Shown piece by piece: positions 24,592 to 32,842 of a stretch of 64,000 nucleotides of DNA. This DNA comes from an uncultured Pelagimonas sp. (GTDB taxonomy: Bacteria; Pseudomonadota; Alphaproteobacteria; Rhodobacterales; Rhodobacteraceae). The notes below the pieces were generated by a model. It made no database searches. It was not told the origin of the DNA and saw only the letters and a list, made by a program, of their open reading frames with translations. Positions within the stretch are counted from its first letter, which is position 1, and every line of letters starts with the position of its first letter. A program made the position numbers and the translations under genes. Location: the NCBI GenBank assembly GCA_947497905.1, contig CANMIH010000001.1:1-64000 (forward strand). The letters are read 5' to 3'.

Positions 24592-26079
24592 GTGACGGGA
24601 CGCGCTTCCAAAGCGGGCCGAATGGGCCTGTATATCCTCACGTTTGTCTGGTTGGTTTTGATGGTGCCACTGAGCGCTATGGCTGCCCCTTACGCTGCCC
24701 TTGTGATGGATGCGCGGTCGGGTAAAGTTCTGCATGCCCGCAACGCAGATACACGCCTGCACCCGGCCTCGCTGACCAAAATGATGACGCTCTACATTGC
24801 TTTTGAAGCGGTGCAGAACGGTGAAATTTCGATGGATACGTTGGTAAAAGTGTCCCCACATGCTGCGTCAGAGCCGCCCTCCAAACTGGGGCTGCGCGCT
24901 GGTCAGAAAATCAAGTTGCGGTATCTTGTGCGCGCGGCTGCGGTGAAATCCGCCAATGACGCGGCAACCGCCATTGGTGAAGCGATCTCAGGATCAGAGG
25001 CGGCGTTTGCCCGCCGTATGAACCGCACTGCAAAATCCATGGGCATGACCCGCACGACCTTTCGTAATGCGCATGGGTTGACGGAAAGCGGTCACCTGTC
25101 GACCGCCCGCGATATGTCGTTTCTCGGGCGTCATATGATTTATGACTACCCTCAGTACTACAATCTGTTCAGCCGAAAGACGGCGGATGCAGGGGTGCGG
25201 ACGGTTGCGCACACAAACCGTCGTCTGTTGTCGAGCTATCGCGGAGCGGATGGCATCAAAACCGGCTATACCCGCGCGGCGGGATATAATCTTGTGGCCT
25301 CGGCGGAACGTGGACGCGAGCGGATCATCGCGACGGTATTTGGCGGGCGCTCCACAGCGTCGCGCAATGCCAAAGTGGCCGAGCTCCTTGATCTGGGGTT
25401 CAAGCGCGCACCAACGCGGGTGGCCCTGCGCAAACCGCGCAAACCCGCATATCGCGGTGGCGGCCGTGAGCCCGGTGTTCAGGTGGCTAAGGCGGCCCCT
25501 CGTGCAGCGCCCGGAGCGAAAGGAAAAACGCTTCGTGTCGCATCGGCGGCGGTGACCCGTAGCCTGCGCCCGCAAGCACGCCCTGTGCCTGAGGCGCAGC
25601 CAGACGTCGCGCCCTTGGTTGCGGAGCTGCAAACCGAAATTGATAGTGTTGTGAAAGATGTACAGCTTGCGGTCGCAGCTGAAGCTGCAACCGCTAAACC
25701 AGAGACAACCGGTCCTCCACCCTCGCGATCCAAAAAACCTGTGTTGCGGCCTGAAACCGTGGCAATTGCAGCGGCGGCAAAGTTGGATGTTCCTACGCCC
25801 GCTCGGAAAGCCGAAGTTGTGACGCGATTGTCTACCTCTGGTGGGCGCCATTGGGGAATCAATGTTGGGCGGTATCCCAACCGGTTTGCCGCAGAAAAAG
25901 TTCTGTTGAAGACCGCGCTTGCCGAAACCTCCACACTGGATGGCACGCTGCGCAAGGTTGTCAAAGGCAAGCGGGGGTTCGATGCTAACTTTATGGGCAT
26001 GACCCGTGACAGTGCCGAGCTGGCCTGTCGCAGGCTGCAAGCGCGGCAGATGTCCTGCTTTATGGTTGGTCCGGGCTGA
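24592..26079 (+). CDS. D-alanyl-D-alanine carboxypeptidase (S11) with SPOR domain
   Basis: A penicillin-binding protein of about 495 residues that trims peptidoglycan stem peptides in the periplasm. A signal peptide ends at SAMA. The serine-protease-like motifs are SLTK (nucleophile Ser), SAN and KTG. After a 150-residue Ala/Pro/Lys linker, a C-terminal SPOR domain (WGINVGRYPNRFAAEKVL to the end) should direct it to denuded septal peptidoglycan. The GTG at 24592 gives a basic n-region; the frame is open to a TTG at 24523, and ATG 24622 is a third option. Confidence 0.9.
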   Translation: MTGRASKAGRMGLYILTFVWLVLMVPLSAMAAPYAALVMDARSGKVLHARNADTRLHPASLTKMMTLYIAFEAVQNGEISMDTLVKVSPHAASEPPSKLGLRAGQKIKLRYLVRAAAVKSANDAATAIGEAISGSEAAFARRMNRTAKSMGMTRTTFRNAHGLTESGHLSTARDMSFLGRHMIYDYPQYYNLFSRKTADAGVRTVAHTNRRLLSSYRGADGIKTGYTRAAGYNLVASAERGRERIIATVFGGRSTASRNAKVAELLDLGFKRAPTRVALRKPRKPAYRGGGREPGVQVAKAAPRAAPGAKGKTLRVASAAVTRSLRPQARPVPEAQPDVAPLVAELQTEIDSVVKDVQLAVAAEAATAKPETTGPPPSRSKKPVLRPETVAIAAAAKLDVPTPARKAEVVTRLSTSGGRHWGINVGRYPNRFAAEKVLLKTALAETSTLDGTLRKVVKGKRGFDANFMGMTRDSAELACRRLQARQMSCFMVGPG

Positions 26080-26158
26080 TTTTAGGACTGGGCTTTCGAT
26101 CTGGGGGCTTTGCCCCTCTGCGCGTGCCGCGCATTCACCCCAGAGAATTTGTAAAAAG

Positions 26159-26190
26159 AAGAAGCCCAAGGTGCGTGCCTTGGGCTTCTT
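26159..26190. terminator. bidirectional terminator between carboxypeptidase and asd
   Basis: A perfect 12-bp stem (AAGAAGCCCAAG/CTTGGGCTTCTT) with an eight-base loop. It is flanked by A-rich sequence on one side and TTTC on the other, so it works for both convergent genes. A second, weaker CTGGGG/CCCCAG dyad lies just upstream at about 26115-26143. Confidence 0.88.
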
Positions 26191-26209
26191 TCATGTTCGG
26201 AGAAGACGA

Positions 26210-27271
26210 TTAGATGTCTTTGGACATCAGGGCCTCGGCGATTTGGACCGCATTGAGCGCAGCGCCCTTCAAGAGTTGATCGCCCACGACAAACAGCGCC
26301 AGAGATTTGCCGCTTGGATCGCCCAGATCAGTGCGGATGCGGCCGACAAGAACATCATCCCGACCGCTGGCATCCACGGGCATCGGGAAATAGTTTCGCT
26401 CTTGGTCATCGACCACTTTTACGCCCGGCGCGTTAGACAGCAGCTCACGAGCCAGTTCTGGCGACAGCGCTTCGTCCAGCTCAACACTGATTGCCATACC
26501 ATGGGCGCGCGGCACCGGGACGCGGATGCAAGTGACCCCAACCGGCAGCTCGGCCTGGTCAAAGATGCGACGGATTTCGGCAATCACTTTGCTTTCTTCA
26601 CCGTTGTAGCCGGTGTCTGGTTCGATATCGGCATTGTGGCTGAAGAAGTTAAAGGCATAGGGATGGGGCAAGACTTTGGGTTCAAATTCCTCGCCGCGTA
26701 GCGCTGCAGCAGTTGAGTCGTTGAGCTCCTCCATCGCCTCAACGCCTGCGCCGCTGGCGGCCTGATAGGTTGACATTTGCAGGCGCTTGAGCTGGCGATG
26801 GGCGCGCAGAGGGGCGAGAGCAACAGTGGCGATGGCTGCGACGCAGTTTGGATTTGCCACAACGCCGTGGTGCTGGGGCAGGGCGTCGGCGTTTACTTCG
26901 GGGACAATCAGCGGAACATTGTCTTCCATGCGGAAAGCCGAGGAATTGTCGACCACAACCGCACCGGCAGCGATGGCGAGGGGGGCAAATTTCTTTGAAA
27001 GACCCGAGCCCGCTGAGAACAATGCGATGTCGACGCCTGCAAAGCTGTCTTCGGTCAGTTCTTCGATCACCAGCGCTTCGCCGCGAAATGAGATGGTTTT
27101 TCCGGCGGAGCGGGCCGAGGCCAGCAGGCGTAGCTGGGCCAGAGGGAAATTCCGGGCCTCAAGGCATTCGACAAGCACGGCGCCCACGGCTCCGGTGGCG
27201 CCAACAATGGCTACAACGGGGTTTTGCGGCAGAACACGTGCGGCGGCCTGGGGATTGTTTTCGATCAACAT
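26210..27271 (-). CDS. asd: aspartate-semialdehyde dehydrogenase
   Basis: A 353-residue cytoplasmic enzyme reducing aspartyl phosphate to aspartate semialdehyde, the branch point to Lys (and diaminopimelate), Thr and Met. The NADP motif is VAIVGATGAVG, and the catalytic Cys sits in NPNCVAAIAT. A substrate-binding EEMKV-type segment is represented by GEESKVIAEIRRI. The first 18 residues precede the usual start, but GGAGAG at good spacing supports this ATG. Upstream is a Thr-rich leader peptide and a hairpin that buries this ribosome binding site, suggesting attenuation by Thr/Lys supply. Confidence 0.94.
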   Translation of the reverse strand: MLIENNPQAAARVLPQNPVVAIVGATGAVGAVLVECLEARNFPLAQLRLLASARSAGKTISFRGEALVIEELTEDSFAGVDIALFSAGSGLSKKFAPLAIAAGAVVVDNSSAFRMEDNVPLIVPEVNADALPQHHGVVANPNCVAAIATVALAPLRAHRQLKRLQMSTYQAASGAGVEAMEELNDSTAAALRGEEFEPKVLPHPYAFNFFSHNADIEPDTGYNGEESKVIAEIRRIFDQAELPVGVTCIRVPVPRAHGMAISVELDEALSPELARELLSNAPGVKVVDDQERNYFPMPVDASGRDDVLVGRIRTDLGDPSGKSLALFVVGDQLLKGAALNAVQIAEALMSKDI

Positions 27272-27274
27272 CTT

Positions 27275-27386
27275 TTCTCTCCTGATCTGTCGGAGAGAAC
27301 GGTGACCCTTGTGCCCCGTCCGTCTCCGGCGGGGCTTTGGTGGGTTATCCGGTTATTCGACCGCGCACCCCAACCAATCCCCCGCC
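27275..27386 (-). promoter_or_regulatory. attenuator-like RNA structures in the asd leader
   Basis: On the minus strand four segments can pair in two ways. GGCGGGG (27386-27380), inside the leader peptide gene, complements CCCCGCC (27334-27328). That same arm otherwise closes the hairpin GCCCCG...CGGGGC with a GAGA loop (27335-27313). CGGAGA in that hairpin (27328-27323) complements UCUCCG (27296-27291), which otherwise pairs in the 8-bp helix UUCUCUCC/GGAGAGAA (27299-27275) covering the asd Shine-Dalgarno. No T run follows the first hairpin, so control would be at translation. The pairings are read directly; the mechanism is inference. Confidence 0.6.
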
Positions 27387-27436
27387 ATGGCGGTGGTCTT
27401 GGTGGTGGTCTTAGTGGTGGTCAAAACACGGATCAT
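27353..27436 (-). CDS. threonine-rich leader peptide of asd
   Basis: A 27-codon open frame, ATG at 27436-27434 and TAA at 27355-27353, 81 bases upstream of asd. Residues 6-15 are TTTKTTTKTT, so it holds eight Thr (seven ACC, one ACT) and two Lys codons, followed by AMAGDWLGCAVE. The composition recalls the thr-operon leader peptide of enterobacteria. It has no obvious Shine-Dalgarno. A 15-codon frame upstream (27480-27433) ends in four prolines and overlaps its ATG as ATGA, which could couple translation if it is transcribed. Confidence 0.6.
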   Translation of the reverse strand: MIRVLTTTKTTTKTTAMAGDWLGCAVE

Positions 27437-27516
27437 GGCGGCGGGGGTAGCGCGAGACCCCTTGCTCTGGCAATCCCCATTTTGAAATTTTCTTTCAATG
27501 GGCCATTTGCTGTCGC
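27437..27516 (-). other. upstream part of the asd leader
   Basis: The rest of the 325-base gap between asd and rpsU. It contains a possible 15-codon open frame (27480-27433) ending in Pro-Pro-Pro-Pro and an AT-rich TTGAAAGAAAATTTCAA palindrome at about 27480-27497. The rpsU terminator ends at 27517, so an asd promoter must lie close to it, or asd depends on readthrough. No convincing -35/-10 pair was found. Confidence 0.35.
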
Positions 27517-27555
27517 CAAAAAGACAAACCCCCGAAAGGCCGAAGCCCCGGGGGT
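27517..27555 (-). terminator. intrinsic terminator of rpsU
   Basis: On the minus strand, ACCCCCG and CGGGGGT form a stem enclosing a further GGC/GCC pairing, followed by TTTGTCTTTTT. It lies 41 bases after the rpsU stop and separates rpsU from the asd leader in the same direction. Confidence 0.85.
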
Positions 27556-27596
27556 CGTCAATTTCTTACAGTGCAAAATACTGCTAAGCGCAAAGC

Positions 27597-27803
27597 TTAG
27601 AGCAGACCTTCGCGCTGGGCCTTTTTACGAGCCAGCTTGCGGGCACGGCGGATAGCCTCGGCCTTCTCGCGCGCTTTTTTCTCGGACGGCTTCTCGAAAT
27701 GTTGCTTGAGCTTCATTTCGCGGAACACGCCTTCGCGCTGCAGCTTTTTCTTCAGGGCACGAAGCGCCTGATCGACATTGTTGTCACGAACACTGACCTG
27801 CAT
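27597..27803 (-). CDS. rpsU: 30S ribosomal protein S21
   Basis: A 68-residue, highly basic small-subunit protein that sits near the anti-Shine-Dalgarno of 16S rRNA. The N-terminus [20 protein letters not shown] and the Arg/Lys-rich C-terminal helix ending KKAQREGLL are characteristic. Monocistronic with its own terminator. Its ribosome binding site lies in a small GNRA hairpin next to the start codon. Confidence 0.97.
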   Translation of the reverse strand: MQVSVRDNNVDQALRALKKKLQREGVFREMKLKQHFEKPSEKKAREKAEAIRRARKLARKKAQREGLL

Positions 27804-27821
27804 GTGGTTTTCACCACCTTT
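27804..27821 (-). promoter_or_regulatory. hairpin covering the rpsU ribosome binding site
   Basis: On the minus strand AAGG is followed by GTGGT-GAAA-ACCAC and then the rpsU ATG. The 5-bp stem with a GAAA tetraloop abuts the start codon and takes up part of the AAGGTGGT Shine-Dalgarno. This could tune rpsU translation, perhaps by S21 itself. Confidence 0.45.
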
Positions 27822-27943
27822 CTAAGTTTGAGTTGCATGAATTGCAGGAGGTGGCCGGATAACAGCCTTTGCGCTATTTGTCCAGTATCGCATGTGGTTT
27901 GAATCGGGCACACAGTGTTCGACACGTCAGTGAGGAGAAGGTC

Positions 27944-28630
27944 ATGACCGAAAGTCTGTCAAATCAGCTGCTGGATGCGGCGGTGCTGCATGTCCCTTTT
28001 GACGGGTGGACCGATCCGACGTTTAAGGCCGCAGTTGCCGATGTGGGCGTTGATATGGTTCTGGCGCGGGGTCTTTTTCCGCGCGGCGCTTTGGATTTGG
28101 CGATTGCCTATCACAAGCGTGGGGATACCGAAATGGTCCAACGCTTTGAAAACACGGACACCTCGGCCATGAAAATTCGCGAAAAGGTGACCTTTGCGGT
28201 GCGTGCGCGGATTGAAGCGGTCGACGATCGCGAGGTGGTGCGACGGGGCACCGTGCTCTTTGCTTTGCCGCAGAATGCACCGGAGGGCGCGAAGCTTATC
28301 TGGAGCACGGCCGATGCGATCTGGGGTCTGCTGGGGGACACATCGCGAGATATCAACTGGTACTCGAAACGGGCGACCCTGTCTGCGGTCTATTCGTCCA
28401 CCGTCCTATTCTGGTTGGGGGATGACAGTGCGGGTTACGAATCGACCTGGGCCTTCTTGGATCGCCGCATCGAGGACGTGATGCGGATCGAAAAAGCCAA
28501 GGCGCAGGTAAAGAACAGCCCGTTTCTGTCAAAGTTGATGGCGGGGCCCGCCAAGCTGTTTGAGACTGTCAAAGCGCCTGATCCTGTTGAACCACGAGAT
28601 CTGCCCGGCGGCTGGACTGCGCCACGATAA
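27944..28630 (+). CDS. COQ9-family ubiquinone biosynthesis protein
   Basis: A 228-residue soluble or peripheral protein of the COQ9 family, a TetR-fold lipid-binding protein that presents quinone intermediates to COQ7-type hydroxylases. Recognisable segments are LLDAAVLHVPFDGW, the hydrophobic ATLSAVYSSTVLFWL helix and WAFLDRRIEDVMRIEK. The ATG at 27944 follows GGAGAAGG; the frame is open 75 bases further upstream without support. It is followed on the same strand by an NAD(P)H-quinone oxidoreductase. Confidence 0.9.
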   Translation: MTESLSNQLLDAAVLHVPFDGWTDPTFKAAVADVGVDMVLARGLFPRGALDLAIAYHKRGDTEMVQRFENTDTSAMKIREKVTFAVRARIEAVDDREVVRRGTVLFALPQNAPEGAKLIWSTADAIWGLLGDTSRDINWYSKRATLSAVYSSTVLFWLGDDSAGYESTWAFLDRRIEDVMRIEKAKAQVKNSPFLSKLMAGPAKLFETVKAPDPVEPRDLPGGWTAPR

Positions 28631-28684
28631 CATCTTGCCACATTGGGTCCGCCTGTTACCAAAGTGATCAAACAGGAGGACCCC

Positions 28685-29668
28685 ATGAGCGAGACGATGC
28701 AGGCCGTTGAAATCAGTGAACCCGGCGGGCCGGGTGTTTTGACCCTTTGTGAGCGGCCTATGCCCCAGCCTTCGGCGGGGCAGGTTGTTATTCAAGTCGC
28801 CTACGCCGGTGTGAACCGTCCGGATGCCTTGCAGCGCGCAGGCAGCTATGCACCTCCTCCGGGCGCATCAGATCTACCCGGTCTTGAGGCCTCGGGGACC
28901 GTTGTCTCTGTGGGCGAGGGTGTGGAGTGGCCCAAAGTCGGCGATCAGGTCTGCGCGCTTTTGCCGGGCGGTGGCTATGCAGAGTTTGTTGCGACGCCCG
29001 CCGCGCATTGTTTGCCTGTCCCCGCGGGTATGGGCATGAAAGAGGCGGCCTGCCTGCCCGAAACTTTCTTCACCGTTTGGTCAAATGTGTTCCAGCGCGG
29101 CGGCCTTCAGGCGGGTGAACGGTTTCTGGTGCATGGCGGCAGTTCGGGTATTGGAACAACGGCGATCCAGCTGGCGCGGGCCTTTGGCGCGCGGGTCTTT
29201 GTCACCGCCGGATCGGATGAAAAATGTGCGGCCTGCTCTGAGCTGGGTGCTGAGCGGGCCATCAACTATCGCGACGAGGATTTTGTCGAGATCCTGCGGG
29301 CTGAAGGCGGTGCGAACCTGATCCTTGATATGGTGGGAGGCGAGTACCTGCCGCGCAACGTTAAGGCGCTGGCCGATGACGGCCGATTGGTGCAGATCGC
29401 GTTTCTTCAGGGGCCGAAGGTGGCGTTGAATTTTGCGCAGGTCATGATGCGACGGCTGACCATCACCGGAAGCACGCTGCGCCCGCAAAGTGATCTGGCC
29501 AAAGCCCGGATTGCCGCGAGCCTGCGGGAGACGGTCTGGCCTTTGTTGGATGCGGGAACAATTGCACCTGTGATGGATTCCGAGTTCCCACTGGCGCAGG
29601 CGGCCCAAGCCCATGCACGCATGGAAAGCTCGGGCCACATTGGCAAAATCGTTCTGAAAGTTGCGTAG
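28685..29668 (+). CDS. NAD(P)H-quinone oxidoreductase (zinc-independent MDR, PIG3-like)
   Basis: A 327-residue medium-chain dehydrogenase/reductase without zinc ligands. The family's N-terminal NRPDALQRAGSY, the cofactor-binding VHGGSSGIGTTAIQLA and the ITGSTLRPQ segment are seen. It probably reduces quinones with NADPH in the cytoplasm. The ATG at 28685 has a strong AGGAGG seven bases upstream. It may be cotranscribed with COQ9 (54-base gap). Confidence 0.9.
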   Translation: MSETMQAVEISEPGGPGVLTLCERPMPQPSAGQVVIQVAYAGVNRPDALQRAGSYAPPPGASDLPGLEASGTVVSVGEGVEWPKVGDQVCALLPGGGYAEFVATPAAHCLPVPAGMGMKEAACLPETFFTVWSNVFQRGGLQAGERFLVHGGSSGIGTTAIQLARAFGARVFVTAGSDEKCAACSELGAERAINYRDEDFVEILRAEGGANLILDMVGGEYLPRNVKALADDGRLVQIAFLQGPKVALNFAQVMMRRLTITGSTLRPQSDLAKARIAASLRETVWPLLDAGTIAPVMDSEFPLAQAAQAHARMESSGHIGKIVLKVA

Positions 29669-29671
29669 CGC

Positions 29672-30529
29672 CTAGACGACGGCGCGCCGATAGAGATGCC
29701 ATGTCGCATGGCCAAAGACGGGCAGGACAATAATCAGGCCCAAAAGCGCGGGGATGGATCCAAGCACCAACCCCGCCGCAATCATTGCCCCCCATCTGAG
29801 CACAACACCGGGGTTCTCCCGGGTCAGGCGCAGTGAGGTCGCGACGCTGATGGGCAATCCGGCACGGCGATCAAGCAACATCGGAAAAGACACAAGCGAC
29901 ACCGCCAGAACAACGATGGCGAACAGCAAACCAACACTTCCTCCGGCGATGACCATCACCCAGCCTTCTGAAGTCGTGAACACAGAGGTGAGGAAGCTGT
30001 TGAACGAAGCCGGTGCGGCAGGCCCGAGTGTATAGGCATAGATGGCCGAAGCCGTGATCATCCAAACGGCGAAGACCCCCAACAGATAAAACCCGAGCAT
30101 CAGAATGGCTGCGAAGGACGGGTGTTCGTAGAGGCGCAATGCGGCAAGCCAACTTGTGGGGTGCCCTTGTTCCCTACGGCGGCTGACTTCGTAGACACCC
30201 ACCGCGGCGGCAGGTCCAAGGAGCGCAAACCCCGCAATCATGGGAAACAGCATGGGCAGCATTTGGGATTGCACTCCCATTGTGATGAGCAGGATGCCAA
30301 TGACGGGATAGAGCAAGACGAGAAACATCACATCTGTTCGACAGGCCAGAAAATCCTGAAGCCCCAGTCGCAGCGCTTCGGTCAGATCTGCGTTGGTGAG
30401 ACGTCGCACTTGAGGCATGGATTGGGTGGTGTCGCTGCCTAGGCTGCGGGCGCTGTCGGTCAAATGCTGGCCGCTGTGCCCGAGGCCCTGCGCCATCCAG
30501 CTTAACGGGTTTCCGATGGTTTGAGGCAT
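29672..30529 (-). CDS. DUF2189 multi-pass membrane protein
   Basis: A 285-residue integral membrane protein with about six transmembrane helices after a polar N-terminus of roughly 60 residues. DUF2189 features include LRLGLQDFLACRTDVMF, GPAAAVGVYEVSRRREQG and the conserved FPMLLDRRAGLPISVATSLR. Function unknown; COG5473 members are sometimes found near respiratory genes. Convergent with the quinone oxidoreductase, three bases apart. Confidence 0.85.
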   Translation of the reverse strand: MPQTIGNPLSWMAQGLGHSGQHLTDSARSLGSDTTQSMPQVRRLTNADLTEALRLGLQDFLACRTDVMFLVLLYPVIGILLITMGVQSQMLPMLFPMIAGFALLGPAAAVGVYEVSRRREQGHPTSWLAALRLYEHPSFAAILMLGFYLLGVFAVWMITASAIYAYTLGPAAPASFNSFLTSVFTTSEGWVMVIAGGSVGLLFAIVVLAVSLVSFPMLLDRRAGLPISVATSLRLTRENPGVVLRWGAMIAAGLVLGSIPALLGLIIVLPVFGHATWHLYRRAVV

Positions 30530-30686
30530 AGCTCTCTCCTTGGCATCCAGTTTCCGGGATCCAAGTATAGCACAAAATGTGTAGGCTCGGGGTCACGCCC
30601 TAGAGAGTAGGTCGGAGCGCAAAAGAAAAAGGGGCTAGACGGCCACTCCAGTGTCTTTGGTGAAATTCCGAGATGTTCCCCGTGAA
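30530..30686. other. intergenic gap, nothing recognised
   Basis: The 157 bases between the DUF2189 start and the hemC stop hold no open frame with a ribosome binding site, no tRNA and no strong terminator hairpin. They must contain the DUF2189 promoter. Confidence 0.3.
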
Positions 30687-31646
30687 TCAGCGGCGCCAGT
30701 CAAAGAATCCGGGTCCCGCCTGTTCCAATAGCTCGCGTGCAAGTGCGCGGCCCAGCACGGGGCCATCGGCAATCAGGCCACGGGTTTCGCCAGCAAAGGA
30801 GGCGCTGCCATCGGGTTTGAGGATCTCGCCCCGCAGGCGCAATTCGTCACCGTCCAACTCGGCCAATGCAGCAATCGGAGTTTCACAGGAGCCATCCAGC
30901 TCGGCCAGAAAGGCCCGCTCTGCCAGAACACGGTGGCTTGTGGGGGTGTCGTGGATCGCATCCAGCAGGGTTTTGACCCGCTGGTCATCCGCACGGCGTT
31001 CGATGCTGATCGCACCCTGCGCCACTGCGGGCAGCATATCGTCGGGATTGACCGGATAGGCGGGCACGTCACTCATATCCATGCGATTGAGACCTGCCAG
31101 AGCCAGAAATGTCGCCTGCGCCACGCCGTCGCCAAGCTTTTTCAGCCGGGTCTGCACATTGCCTCGGAACTCAACCACTTTGAGGTCGGGGCGGCGGACC
31201 ATCAGCTGCGCGCGACGGCGCAACGACGAGGTACCGACGACCGCGCCTTCGGGCAGATCATGGATCGAGCCAAACTCGGGGCAGATAAAGGCGTCACGCA
31301 CATCTTCGCGCGGCAGGAAGCATTCAAGCACCAGACCCTCGGGCTGGGCCACGGGCATATCTTTGGTGGAATGCACCGCAATATCGATATCGCCACGCAA
31401 CATGGCCTCTTCGATCTCTTTGGTGAACAACCCTTTGTTGCCGATTTCTTTCAGCGGGCGGTCCGCATCAATCATGGCGCGGTTGTCGCCCGTAGTGGTG
31501 ATCACCACAATTTCAAAGGCGTCTTGCGGCAGGTCATGCGCCGCCGCAAGGCGATCACGGGTTTCATGCGCCTGGGCCAGCGCCAGAGGCGAGCCACGGG
31601 TGCCGATTTTCAGCGGCGCGTCGGGGGAGGGCTTGGCATTTGTCAT
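30687..31646 (-). CDS. hemC: hydroxymethylbilane synthase (porphobilinogen deaminase)
   Basis: A 319-residue cytoplasmic enzyme that polymerises four porphobilinogens to hydroxymethylbilane. The N-terminal KIGTRGSPLALAQA is diagnostic, the VGTSSLRRRAQL loop is present, and the dipyrromethane-cofactor Cys lies in LDGSCETPIAAL. The start at 31646 (MTNAKPSP) is the usual one; the frame runs 156 bases upstream into the hemE promoter. Divergent from hemE, 101 bases apart, so one control region serves both. Confidence 0.95.
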   Translation of the reverse strand: MTNAKPSPDAPLKIGTRGSPLALAQAHETRDRLAAAHDLPQDAFEIVVITTTGDNRAMIDADRPLKEIGNKGLFTKEIEEAMLRGDIDIAVHSTKDMPVAQPEGLVLECFLPREDVRDAFICPEFGSIHDLPEGAVVGTSSLRRRAQLMVRRPDLKVVEFRGNVQTRLKKLGDGVAQATFLALAGLNRMDMSDVPAYPVNPDDMLPAVAQGAISIERRADDQRVKTLLDAIHDTPTSHRVLAERAFLAELDGSCETPIAALAELDGDELRLRGEILKPDGSASFAGETRGLIADGPVLGRALARELLEQAGPGFFDWRR

Positions 31647-31747
31647 AAGTGCAGCATTATGCGGCGCAATGGCCAGTGGCAAGCCGCTGTGATTTGACAT
31701 ATTGCCGCCACACAACAGATAGGCCGGGACGAAGACGGAGACCCCTG

Positions 31748-32776
31748 ATGACCAAGACGATATTGCGCGCTCTGGCGGGCGAGACGCTGCCGACCCCTCC
31801 AATCTGGATGATGCGCCAGGCGGGACGCTATTTGCCCGAATACAAAGCCACGCGCGCCGAGGCTGGGGATTTTCTGTCGCTGTGCTATAACCCAGAACTG
31901 GCCACCGAGGTCACGCTACAGCCGATCCGGCGCTATGGCTTTGATGCGGCGATCCTGTTTGCTGATATTTTGCTTCTGCCTCAGGCGCTGGGTGCGGATC
32001 TGTGGTTTGTCACCGGTGAAGGCCCCCGTTTGTCCACCATTCAATCGGATGCGGATTTCGACAAACTGGGCCGTGGCGAGATGATTCACGACACCCTGAA
32101 CCCGGTCTATGAAACCGTGCGTCGCCTGTCGAAAGAACTGCCCGAAGAAACCACTCTGATCGGGTTCGCCGGTGCGCCATGGACCGTGGCCACCTATATG
32201 ATCGCAGGCCGTGGTACCCCAGATCAGGGACCAGCCCATGCGCTGAAAGCCGAGAACCGCGCGCTGTTTGAGAAAATTATCGACCGCCTGACCGAAGGCA
32301 CCATCGATTATCTGACCGAGCAGGTCAAAGCGGGTGCCGAGGTCATCAAGATCTTTGACAGCTGGGCAGGCTCGCTCAAAGGCGAGGATTTTGACAAATA
32401 CGCGTTGGAACCCACGCGGATTATTGCCTCTGAGCTGAAATCGCGCTTCCCGGATCTGCCGATTATCGCCTTCCCGCGTCAGGCCGGTGATAATTATGTG
32501 GGGTTTCATGAGAAAGCCGGTGTCGATTGTGTGGCGATCGATGACAGCGTGACCGCCGAATGGGCGGCAGAGCATGTTCAGCCAGGCGGCTGTGTGCAGG
32601 GCAACCTGAAGAACACCCACATGGTGACAGGTGGTCAGGATCTGATCGATGAAACCAAACGCATCGTCAAAGCCTTTGGCAAGGGGCCGCATATTTTCAA
32701 TCTGGGCCATGGTATCACACCGGATGCAGATCCTGAGAACGTCAAACTGATGATCGACACCATCCGTCAGGGGTAA
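31748..32776 (+). CDS. hemE: uroporphyrinogen decarboxylase
   Basis: A 342-residue enzyme that decarboxylates uroporphyrinogen III to coproporphyrinogen III, the substrate of HemF encoded at 20447. The signature [15 protein letters not shown], the conserved [13 protein letters not shown] and [14 protein letters not shown] are present, and the catalytic Asp lies in FADILL. The ATG at 31748 has GGAGA upstream. Hairpin at its 3' end. Confidence 0.97.
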   Translation: MTKTILRALAGETLPTPPIWMMRQAGRYLPEYKATRAEAGDFLSLCYNPELATEVTLQPIRRYGFDAAILFADILLLPQALGADLWFVTGEGPRLSTIQSDADFDKLGRGEMIHDTLNPVYETVRRLSKELPEETTLIGFAGAPWTVATYMIAGRGTPDQGPAHALKAENRALFEKIIDRLTEGTIDYLTEQVKAGAEVIKIFDSWAGSLKGEDFDKYALEPTRIIASELKSRFPDLPIIAFPRQAGDNYVGFHEKAGVDCVAIDDSVTAEWAAEHVQPGGCVQGNLKNTHMVTGGQDLIDETKRIVKAFGKGPHIFNLGHGITPDADPENVKLMIDTIRQG

Positions 32777-32787
32777 TCCTGCGCAAT

Positions 32788-32814
32788 GTGCCTGCACAAC
32801 TGACGTGCAGGCAC
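32788..32814 (+). terminator. hairpin after hemE
   Basis: A perfect 10-bp stem GTGCCTGCAC/GTGCAGGCAC with a seven-base loop, twelve bases after the hemE stop. There is no T run, so it may stabilise the message or terminate weakly. Confidence 0.55.
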
Positions 32815-32842
32815 CAGAACCTAAATCAGAGTGATCGAGGCG

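Noticed and set aside
24994-26169. 391-codon minus-strand frame antisense to the carboxypeptidase
   Set aside because: The plus strand has SLTK, SAN, KTG and SPOR features; the minus frame also runs through the bidirectional terminator.
31647-31747. Search for an FNR box (TTGAT-N4-ATCAA) between hemC and hemE, and before hemF
   Set aside because: No sequence within two mismatches was found in either gap, so oxygen control could not be supported.
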